Below are positions 1-4,463 of a DNA stretch of 5,458 nt, piece by piece. Every line of letters begins with the position of its first letter. Positions within the stretch are counted from its first letter, which is position 1. This DNA is from JBMNNS01 sp050942625 (GTDB taxonomy: Bacteria; Bacillota; Dethiobacteria; DTU022; UBA8154), in the NCBI GenBank assembly GCA_050942625.1, contig JBMNNS010000099.1:1-5458 (forward strand), written 5' to 3'. A model generated the notes under the pieces. It was not told the DNA's origin, did not search any database, and saw only the letters and a program-made list of their open reading frames with translations. Position numbers and translations under genes: made by a program.

Positions 1-1
1 A

Positions 2-673
2 CATAACTTAAGCGAGCAAAACCCCATGTTGGGGCATAGAGGCTGCCGTTTGGGCCTTGTTTTTCCGGAGATCTACAGGATGCAGGTCCGGGCCATTTGC
101 CAGGCAGTAGTATCTTTAACAAAAGAAGGCGTTGCTGTCAATCCGGAGATCATGATCCCCCTGGTGGGTCATACACGGGAACTGGAGATAATGCGTGAAA
201 TGGTGGAGGCAGAAGTTGATAAGGTTGCCAGGGAAACCGGGGTAGATTTTAGTTACCTATTAGGAACTATGATCGAACTCCCCCGGGCCTGTTTAGTCGC
301 CGACCAGATAGCGGCACATGCCGACTTCTTTTCCTTCGGCACCAACGACCTGACCCAGACAACCTTTGCCTTTAGCCGGGACGACGCCGAAGGCAAGTTC
401 CTCCCCTTTTATATACAACAAAAGATCCTTCCCGAGAACCCCTTTATGGTCTTGGACAGGGATGGCGTCGGTAGCCTGATGGCGCAGGCCGTAACTGCCG
501 GTAGATCCGTAAAACCCCTACTTAAAATCGGCATCTGCGGTGAACACGGAGGCGAACCCTCCTCCATTGAATTTTGCCATAACTTGGGGCTTGATTATGT
601 CAGTTGTTCCCCCTTCAGGGTCCCCATTGCCAGGCTAGCCGCCGCCCAGGCCCAAATACGTCAGCCACGTTAA
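2..673 (+). CDS. ppdK: Pyruvate, phosphate dikinase, C-terminal part (5' end outside window)
   Basis: PPDK interconverts pyruvate + ATP + Pi and phosphoenolpyruvate + AMP + PPi in the cytoplasm. The visible part is the C-terminal PEP/pyruvate-binding barrel of the PEP-utilising enzyme family. The frame is open from base 2 and reads HNLSEQNPMLGHRGCRLG, the conserved L-x-E-x-NPMLGHRGCRL stretch, so the ATG at 26 is internal and not a start. Further hallmarks are EIMIPLVG, the GTMIELPRA segment, SFGTNDLTQTTFAFSRDDAE, and GICGEHGGEP with the catalytic acid/base cysteine (codon 536-538, matching Cys831 of the C. symbiosum enzyme). The end, DYVSCSPFRVPIARLAAAQA, is the normal family terminus, so the 3' end is complete; roughly three quarters of the usual ~870-880 residues lie upstream. 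The stop is TAA 671-673. No convincing intrinsic terminator follows; repeats begin about 20 bp downstream. The family call is very secure. Confidence 0.97.
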   Translation, partial: HNLSEQNPMLGHRGCRLGLVFPEIYRMQVRAICQAVVSLTKEGVAVNPEIMIPLVGHTRELEIMREMVEAEVDKVARETGVDFSYLLGTMIELPRACLVADQIAAHADFFSFGTNDLTQTTFAFSRDDAEGKFLPFYIQQKILPENPFMVLDRDGVGSLMAQAVTAGRSVKPLLKIGICGEHGGEPSSIEFCHNLGLDYVSCSPFRVPIARLAAAQAQIRQPR

Positions 674-711
674 TGGGCAATGTCCTGTGTGTCATGTGTC
701 AGGGGACGGTT

Positions 712-973
712 TAAAAAAGCCGGTTTTATAAAAAACGCCGCTATTGTCATTTTGAGCGATAGCACTGTCATTTTGAGCGAACATTGTCATTTTGAGCGAT
801 AGCATTGTCATCCTGAGGGTAATAGCATTGGTCATCGATAACATTGTCATCCTGAGTAATAACATTGTCATCCTGAGCGATAGCGAAGGATCTTAGTTTT
901 AAGCATTTAATAGATTCTTCATTCACTTCGTTCATTCAGAATGACACAATCCGGGGCTTTATCAGTGGTTTTC
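712..973. mobile_element. MITE-like non-coding insertion with 7-bp flanking direct repeat
   Basis: This 262-bp stretch interrupts the palindrome described for 696-1021 and is flanked by direct copies of GACGGTT (705-711 and 974-980), as expected of a target-site duplication. Its ends are imperfect inverted repeats. The left end reads AAACGCCGCTATTGTCATT from 733. The reverse complement of the right end (931-960) reads AAAGCCCCGGATTGTGTCAT and then TCTGA. Internally, 864-893 (ATTGTCATCCTGAGCGATAG, then CGAAGGATCT) is the imperfect inverted partner of 912-950 (AGATTCTTCATTCACTTCG, then TTCATTCAGAATGACACAAT). It has no open reading frame of useful length and no transposase, so it would need help in trans. 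Elements with TGTCATTCTGAGCG...GAAGAATCT ends are, from memory, common in Firmicutes and other phyla. The exact boundaries are inferred. Confidence 0.5.
743..893 (+). repeat. Tandem array of seven ~21-bp TGTCAT(T/C)(T/C)TGAG units
   Basis: Units beginning A(T/C)TGTCAT start at 743, 764, 783, 804, 827 (degenerate, ATTGGTCATCGATAAC), 843 and 864. The spacings are 21, 19, 21, 23, 16 and 21 bp. The first three have the ATTTTGAGCGA form. Units at 804, 843 and 864 have the ATCCTGAG form. The last unit is the longest and continues into GCGATAGCGAAGGATCT, the full arm of the MITE-like element. Irregular spacing and stop codons exclude a coding repeat. The pattern suggests repeated local duplication of the element's left terminal sequence. 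Confidence 0.8.
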
Positions 974-976
974 GAC

Positions 977-1012
977 GGTTCTACTATCACCTTTTTAGGT
1001 GACAGTAGAACC
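977..1012. repeat. Strong hairpin, inner half of the REP-like palindrome
   Basis: GGTTCTACTATCACCT (977-992) and AGGTGACAGTAGAACC (997-1012) form a 16-bp stem around a TTTT loop. The single mismatch is A-C in a plus-strand transcript and becomes a U-G wobble in a minus-strand transcript. The downstream plus-strand sequence is CCCCTGACACC, with no U-tract, and there is none on the other strand, so this is not a standard intrinsic terminator. It could still block 3' exonucleases on a ppdK transcript, as REP hairpins can. Confidence 0.7.
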
Positions 1013-1041
1013 CCCTGACACCTCTCCACGTTAGCTGGTCC

Positions 1042-1071
1042 CTGACAACAAAAACCCCCTCCTTTTATTAA
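1042..1071 (+). promoter_or_regulatory. Candidate sigma-A-type promoter for queG
   Basis: CTGACA at 1042-1047 (5 of 6 to TTGACA) and TATTAA at 1066-1071 (4 of 6 to TATAAT) are separated by 18 bp. Transcription would begin near 1078, leaving a leader of about 55 nt before queG. The -35-like box lies inside a partial copy of the upstream repeat arm (1038-1047). This is a pattern match only, and AT-rich sequence gives such matches by chance. Confidence 0.25.
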
Positions 1072-1132
1072 TCCCATTTCACCTATTTTAATTCAGTTTT
1101 TAAAAAAAACTTAAAATGATGGGAACAATGAC

Positions 1133-2035
1133 ATGAAGAAAGAACTAGTGCGCTTCTGTAATTCAATAAAAATAGAATATGTAGGAATAGCACCCCCCGG
1201 CCCATACCATGACTTTGAAAAAGTTTGGAGAAAGCAGGTTGCAAAGGGGCGAGTAAGCGGCTTTGAGGAGAAGGATTTTAAAAAAAGGGTAGATCCAGGC
1301 CTGACGCTTAATGATGTTAAGTCGGTTATAGTCTGCCTCTTTCCTTATTTTACAGGCAGCACCGGGGAGGGAAACCTCTCAAAATATGTTTATAGCCGGG
1401 ATTATCATCTTATAGTAAAGGAAAAGCTGGAGCTCATAGCGAAGTTTTTATCTGGAAGGATAAAGGGATTTCATTACAGATCCTTTGTGGATAATTCTCC
1501 TTTAAGCGAAAGGTACCTGGCCTATAAAGCCGGGCTTGGTTTTTGGGGGATAAATAACCATATTATTACAGAGAAATATGGTTCTTATGTTTTTATAGGC
1601 TGCATTCTCAATAATTATCCTTTTGAGGCAGATAAACCCCAGGAAAAGACTTGCATTCAATGTAAAGAATGTGTAAAAAATTGTCCCGGGCAGTGCATAT
1701 CGGGCGATTTCACGATTAACCCACTAAAATGCAGGTCTTATATAACGCAAAAAAAGGGGGATCTTTCTAACGAAGAAAAAAGTATCTTGAAGAAGAACCG
1801 GTTAGTATGGGGCTGTGATGTTTGCCAGGACGTCTGTCCCCATAACCAAAAGGTTGAGGAAACAATATTAGGGGAATTTAGGGAAAACCTACTCTGCAGC
1901 CTTGACTTTGAAGAAATAGCAGGTCTCACTAACAAGGAATTTTCCAAGAAGTATAAGGAGAGGGCCTTTAGCTGGCGGGGAAGAAGTATTTTGCTCAGAA
2001 ATCATAAGGTTATCAATGAAATAAATCAGGTTTAA
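1133..2035 (+). CDS. queG: Epoxyqueuosine reductase, short form without HEAT repeats
   Basis: QueG reduces epoxyqueuosine to queuosine at tRNA position 34, the last step of Q synthesis, using cobalamin and two [4Fe-4S] clusters in the cytoplasm. The 300-residue product has the DUF1730-type N-terminal domain. It then has the block VDNSPLSERYLAYKAGLGFWG (residues 119-139) with the candidate catalytic Asp120, and a double ferredoxin module: C174-x2-C177-x2-C180-x3-C184-P, then Cys200 in LKCRSYIT, then WGCDVCQDVCPHN (C228, C231, C235). It ends soon after RGRSILLRN, where longer homologues (about 380 residues) continue into HEAT repeats. Residue 140 is Ile in GINN where QueG proteins usually have Lys (GKN or GKH). 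Isoleucine codons are 14 ATA of 22, unlike ppdK or dgt. The ATG is preceded by a weak GGGA at 1121-1124. It is followed 24 bp later by the deacylase gene, probably in one transcript. The family is secure; the substrate is less so because of Ile140. Confidence 0.88.
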   Translation: MKKELVRFCNSIKIEYVGIAPPGPYHDFEKVWRKQVAKGRVSGFEEKDFKKRVDPGLTLNDVKSVIVCLFPYFTGSTGEGNLSKYVYSRDYHLIVKEKLELIAKFLSGRIKGFHYRSFVDNSPLSERYLAYKAGLGFWGINNHIITEKYGSYVFIGCILNNYPFEADKPQEKTCIQCKECVKNCPGQCISGDFTINPLKCRSYITQKKGDLSNEEKSILKKNRLVWGCDVCQDVCPHNQKVEETILGEFRENLLCSLDFEEIAGLTNKEFSKKYKERAFSWRGRSILLRNHKVINEINQV

Positions 2036-2046
2036 GATAGGTATAT

Positions 2047-2052
2047 GGAGGA
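2047..2052 (+). promoter_or_regulatory. Ribosome binding site fixing the deacylase start at 2060
   Basis: GGAGGA lies 7 nt before the ATG at 2060. It overlaps the second and third codons that would follow the upstream in-frame ATG at 2045, which has no comparable site of its own. The start at 2060 is therefore preferred, and a start at 2045 would add five residues not needed by the family. Confidence 0.85.
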
Positions 2053-2059
2053 AGCAAAT

Positions 2060-2530
2060 ATGTCTATTGAAAGAGTAAAAGAATTCTTTAGAAACAAAGG
2101 AATAGAAAACAGGATCTTAGAATTTGACGTTTCAAGCGCTACCGTGGAACTTGCTGCTAAGGCCCTGGGCTGTGAAGCCTGCCGCATTGCCAAAACTCTG
2201 TCCTTTAGTGTGGGCGATAGGACCGTTCTGGTTGTCTTAGCCGGCGATGCAAAAATAGATAACAAAAAGTATAAGTTACAATTTGGGATGAAGGCTAAGA
2301 TGTTATCCCACGAGGAAACGGAGTTGCTGGTAGGGTACCCTGTTGGCGGCGTTTGTCCCTTTGCAGTAAATGACGGTGTTGAAGTTTACCTGGACAAGTC
2401 ATTGAAACGGTTTGAAACGGTTTTTCCGGCCTGCGGTAGTTCGAACAGTGCCATCGAACTGACCATTCCTGAATTAGAAAAATATGTCAATCCCAGGGGT
2501 TGGGTTGACATCGGTAAGCTTGCTGTATAA
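2060..2530 (+). CDS. YbaK/ProX-family aminoacyl-tRNA deacylase (editing protein)
   Basis: This family of free-standing editing domains, related to the insertion domain of bacterial prolyl-tRNA synthetase, hydrolyses mischarged tRNA such as Cys-tRNA(Pro) or Ala-tRNA(Pro) in the cytoplasm. The product is 156 residues, the normal size for a single-domain YbaK protein. Visible signatures, numbered from the 2060 start, are ATVELAAKALG (27-37), ACRIAKTLSF with the conserved catalytic-type Lys45, VLVVLAGDAKID (56-67), the GYPVGGVCPF loop (about 92-101; the family pattern is GGxxPF), and FPACGSSNSAIEL near the end (122-134). Which amino acid it removes cannot be read from the sequence. It lies 24 bp downstream of queG on the same strand and is probably cotranscribed with it, giving two tRNA-directed genes together. 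It ends 8 bp from the convergent carboxypeptidase stop. The family is secure, the substrate is not. Confidence 0.9.
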   Translation: MSIERVKEFFRNKGIENRILEFDVSSATVELAAKALGCEACRIAKTLSFSVGDRTVLVVLAGDAKIDNKKYKLQFGMKAKMLSHEETELLVGYPVGGVCPFAVNDGVEVYLDKSLKRFETVFPACGSSNSAIELTIPELEKYVNPRGWVDIGKLAV

Positions 2531-2538
2531 ATATTCGG

Positions 2539-3738
2539 CTAGTTAAAAAATCTCCCTGCCGTTTTGCTCCAAATGCTGCTAAATAAGTTGCCAATGGAAC
2601 GGAAGAAAAGAGTAAATATATTGGCCTTACCTATTTCCTTAGCGGTTATTAAGGGTGTTTCCTTGAGGAGTTTACCATCCAAATAAACTTCAACGCTGCC
2701 AAGGGCTTCCCCCTTTTTAAGGGGTGCCTTCGCACTTTTGGGGGCATTAATGGTTGTCTCCAAGTCATCCTGACGGTTAAAGGGGATGATCACCGCTACC
2801 GGTTCTCCAACAATCAGTTCTGTTTGCCTTTCTTTTCCTTTTGAAACGTTAATAGTAGTGATAATTTCGTCCTTTGAAAATATATTATAAAGAGTGTAAT
2901 TGCGGAAGGCGTAGTTTAACATGGTTTCGCTATCTTGTAACCTTTCACTGGGGCTGGCATTTTTCAGAACGACCGTAATGAAGCGCATCCCGTTTTGGAG
3001 AGCTGTACCTACAAGGCAATGACCGGCTTCGGAGGTATGTCCTGTTTTTAACCCGTCTGCTCCGGTAAAACGGCCTAGAAGCGGGTTTCGGTTATACTGC
3101 GGGATGTTGTTGAAGGTAAATTCCTTTTGGGAATTTACCTTGAGGGCTTCGGGGTAAGTGTCGATAAAATAACGTGAAAGATAAGCTAAATCCTCCGCAG
3201 TGGTATAATGTTCGGGGTGATGCAGGCCCGAGGCATTTTGAAAATGTGTATTTATAAGACCCAGTTCTTGGGCTTTTTTATTCATTTCCTGGGCAAAAAG
3301 GGCTTCAGAGCCGTAGAGATGTTCAGCTACTGCAACGCAGGCATCATTGGCAGAAATGGTAGAAATCCCAGTGATCAGGTCTTTAAACGAGACCCTTTGG
3401 CCTATTTCTAAAAACATCTGGGACCCCCCGGTTTCCCAGGCTTTCTGGCTGACAACTACTTCGTCTTCCCAATTAACCCGGCCGTCCTGTATGGCTTCAT
3501 AACAAAGCAGTAGTGTCATTATTTTCGTCAGACTGGCAGGGAAGAGTATTTTTGAGCCATTTTTAGAAAAAATAATATCGCCTGAGGAAAATTCCATTAA
3601 GACGGCGGCCTCTGCCTTTATGTCGGGTATGTTTATTTCCTGGGCCTGTATTTTGTGGGTAACAGGCAGGAAACTACTAAAACAAAGAGAAAATAGTAGT
3701 AAACAAACTATTAACTTGGATCTTTTTTTATCATGCAC
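2539..3738 (-). CDS. D-alanyl-D-alanine carboxypeptidase (S11 family, low-molecular-mass PBP)
   Basis: This secreted serine enzyme removes the terminal D-Ala from peptidoglycan pentapeptides and thereby limits cross-linking. The 399-residue product starts with a signal peptide: basic MHDKKRSK, a hydrophobic core at about 9-25, and probable cleavage after the QAQ region near 31-33. All three penicillin-binding motifs are present: S69-LTK72 (nucleophile Ser69), S129-A-N131 and K231-T-G233. A PBP5-type C-terminal beta domain spans about 285-370 (GEPVAVIIPF, LGSVEVYLDGK). The last ~28 residues (FTLFFRSIGNLFSSIWSKTAG) look like the amphipathic helix that anchors such enzymes to the outer membrane face. 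The start is GTG at 3738-3736, chosen because it has a good AGGAGG site; the ATG at 3734 is in another frame. Dac paralogues include vegetative and sporulation types (dacA, dacB, dacF), and the sequence alone does not say which this is. Confidence 0.95.
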   Translation of the reverse strand: MHDKKRSKLIVCLLLFSLCFSSFLPVTHKIQAQEINIPDIKAEAAVLMEFSSGDIIFSKNGSKILFPASLTKIMTLLLCYEAIQDGRVNWEDEVVVSQKAWETGGSQMFLEIGQRVSFKDLITGISTISANDACVAVAEHLYGSEALFAQEMNKKAQELGLINTHFQNASGLHHPEHYTTAEDLAYLSRYFIDTYPEALKVNSQKEFTFNNIPQYNRNPLLGRFTGADGLKTGHTSEAGHCLVGTALQNGMRFITVVLKNASPSERLQDSETMLNYAFRNYTLYNIFSKDEIITTINVSKGKERQTELIVGEPVAVIIPFNRQDDLETTINAPKSAKAPLKKGEALGSVEVYLDGKLLKETPLITAKEIGKANIFTLFFRSIGNLFSSIWSKTAGRFFN

Positions 3739-3839
3739 CTTAGCTGATCCTCCTTTGCAACGACTAGCAATGAATCACAGTACATATTTTCTCATAAAAA
3801 GCAGTACAAATACAAGGGAAAAATTCGGAGGGATTTACT
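3739..3839. promoter_or_regulatory. Divergent intergenic region with a CAGTACA direct repeat
   Basis: This 101-bp gap must hold signals for both the carboxypeptidase (minus) and the flavoprotein gene (plus). CAGTACA occurs at 3778-3784 and again at 3802-3808, 24 bp apart. AT-rich tracts lie between (ATATTTTCTCATAAAAAG). No pair of good -35/-10 boxes stands out on either strand; the best minus-strand candidate (TTGTAC, 17 bp, TATGTA) matches only 3 of 6 at each box. A GGAGGG site at 3827-3832 serves the ATG at 3840. The repeat could be an operator, but two short copies may be chance. Confidence 0.35.
3748..3756 (-). promoter_or_regulatory. Ribosome binding site for the GTG-initiated carboxypeptidase gene
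   Basis: The minus strand reads AAAGGAGGA here, about 9 nt before the GTG at 3738. No other in-frame start is nearer this site, so it supports GTG as the initiation codon. Confidence 0.8.
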
Positions 3840-4439
3840 ATGTATATTCTTGGTTTAAACGGTAGCCCCCACCGTAGGGGAAATACAGCCTTTTTACTCG
3901 ATATTGCTCTTGATGCTGCCGGAATGGAAGGGGCACAAACAGAAAAAATATTTTTACAAGAAAAAATTGAAACAACTAAAAGGCCTTATTGCATTGCTTG
4001 TGAGTCGCCTTGTACCGGAAAGTGCTTCCAGGGAACTGAACTTTATACTGTGATGGAAAAACTGGCTAAAGCGGATGGTATTCTGGTAGCTTCCCCGGTC
4101 TATTTTGGAAATGTATCGGCTCAATTAAAAGGGTTTTGGGACAAAACCCGTTATTTAAGGGGGGATAAAAAACTTCTTAATGTGGTCGGGGGGGCTTTAA
4201 GTGTGGGTGCCTCACGTTTTGGGGGGCAGGAAACAACCCTGCGGGCCATACACAGCTTGATGTTAATTCAAGGTATGATAGTAGTAAGTGATGCTTATGA
4301 AGAAGGGGATGCTGGCCACCATGGTGTAGCGGCGCAACAACCCTCCTCGGAGGATAGCTATGCCCGGTATAAGGCAGCCCAACTTGGAACAAGGGTGGCA
4401 AGGGTATGTGCTGCTACAGCTTCCCTCCGGACACGGTAG
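3840..4439 (+). CDS. Flavodoxin-fold NAD(P)H-dependent FMN reductase with four-cysteine motif
   Basis: Proteins of this group (COG0655-like, NADPH-dependent FMN reductase and iron-sulfur flavoprotein relatives) bind FMN and move electrons in the cytoplasm; partners vary widely. The 199-residue product begins with a beta strand and the FMN phosphate loop GSPHRRGNT (8-16). It continues with C51-x2-C54-x3-C58-x3-C62, then ADGILVASPVYFGNVSAQLKGFWDKT (78-103), the classic flavin-contact segment, and GGALSVGASRFGGQETTLRAI (117-137), a further flavin-side glycine-rich loop. The cysteine set resembles, but does not match, the C-x2-C-x2-C-x(4-7)-C cluster motif of archaeal/clostridial iron-sulfur flavoproteins, so a cluster is possible but not shown. 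GGAGGG at 3827-3832, 7 nt before the ATG, fixes the start. It lies 24 bp before dgt and is probably cotranscribed with it. The physiological substrate is unknown. Confidence 0.85.
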   Translation: MYILGLNGSPHRRGNTAFLLDIALDAAGMEGAQTEKIFLQEKIETTKRPYCIACESPCTGKCFQGTELYTVMEKLAKADGILVASPVYFGNVSAQLKGFWDKTRYLRGDKKLLNVVGGALSVGASRFGGQETTLRAIHSLMLIQGMIVVSDAYEEGDAGHHGVAAQQPSSEDSYARYKAAQLGTRVARVCAATASLRTR

Positions 4440-4449
4440 AGTTTTCCAG

Positions 4450-4457
4450 GGTGGTGA
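4450..4457 (+). promoter_or_regulatory. Ribosome binding site that fixes the TTG start of dgt
   Basis: GGTGGTGA matches the ideal GGAGGTGA at 7 of 8 positions and ends 6 nt before the TTG at 4464. The first in-frame ATG is at 4515 and would remove conserved N-terminal residues. Confidence 0.8.
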
Positions 4458-4463
4458 AATAAT

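Larger units (their letters stand above)
696..1021. repeat. REP-like long palindrome, apparently split by an insertion
   Basis: The outer ends are a perfect 10-bp inverted pair, GTGTCAGGGG at 696-705 and CCCCTGACAC at 1012-1021. If 712-980 is removed, the left arm (696-711 joined to 981-992, 28 nt) pairs with the right arm (997-1021, 25 nt) over 25 positions with one mismatch and a 3-nt ACG bulge, around a TTTT loop. The GGGGACGGTTCT core resembles small palindromic repeats I remember from Peptococcales-type genomes, often linked to REP-associated (Y1/IS200-like) transposases. No such transposase gene is in the window. Another partial copy of the arm end (GTCCCTGACA) lies at 1038-1047. The pairing is seen directly; the REP assignment is inference. 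Confidence 0.6.

Noticed and set aside
26..673. ATG at 26 as the true start of a 215-residue protein
   Set aside because: The frame is open and conserved upstream to base 2 (HNLSEQNP before MLGHRGCRL), so this Met is inside PPDK and the gene simply runs out of the window.
673..714. Tiny reading frame overlapping the ppdK stop (ATG at 673, 13 residues)
   Set aside because: Very short, without its own ribosome binding site, and lying in the repeat arm.
707..728. Possible intrinsic terminator after ppdK (CGGTTT / AAGCCG stem, AAAA loop, then GTTTTAT)
   Set aside because: Only 6 bp including a G-U pair, with a T-run of just four; too weak to call.
743..893. Short regularly spaced repeats considered as a CRISPR array
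   Set aside because: The units are near-contiguous ~21-bp tandem copies with no unique spacers, no cas genes nearby, and similarity to the element's terminal repeat.
1738..1947. Minus-strand open frame inside queG
   Set aside because: Shadow of a well-conserved gene; no ribosome binding site or recognisable protein.
2032..2265. Minus-strand open frame over the start of the deacylase gene
   Set aside because: Antisense shadow with no family resemblance, and it covers conserved codons of the plus-strand gene.
3208..3411. Plus-strand open frame inside the carboxypeptidase gene
   Set aside because: Antisense to the SxN region of a complete, conserved gene; no start signals.
3620..3865. Plus-strand open frame spanning the carboxypeptidase start and running into the flavoprotein gene
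   Set aside because: It overlaps the signal-peptide codons on the opposite strand and the start of the flavoprotein gene, and has no recognisable content.
4188..4226. G-runs (seven at 4188-4194, six at 4221-4226) as frameshift or phase-variation sites
   Set aside because: The frame reads correctly through both (GGALSVGASRFGGQE is family-like), so there is no sign of a shift; strain comparison could still reveal variation.
4177..4401. Minus-strand open frame inside the flavoprotein gene
   Set aside because: Low-complexity shadow frame rich in Pro and His; the plus-strand gene is clearly the real one.
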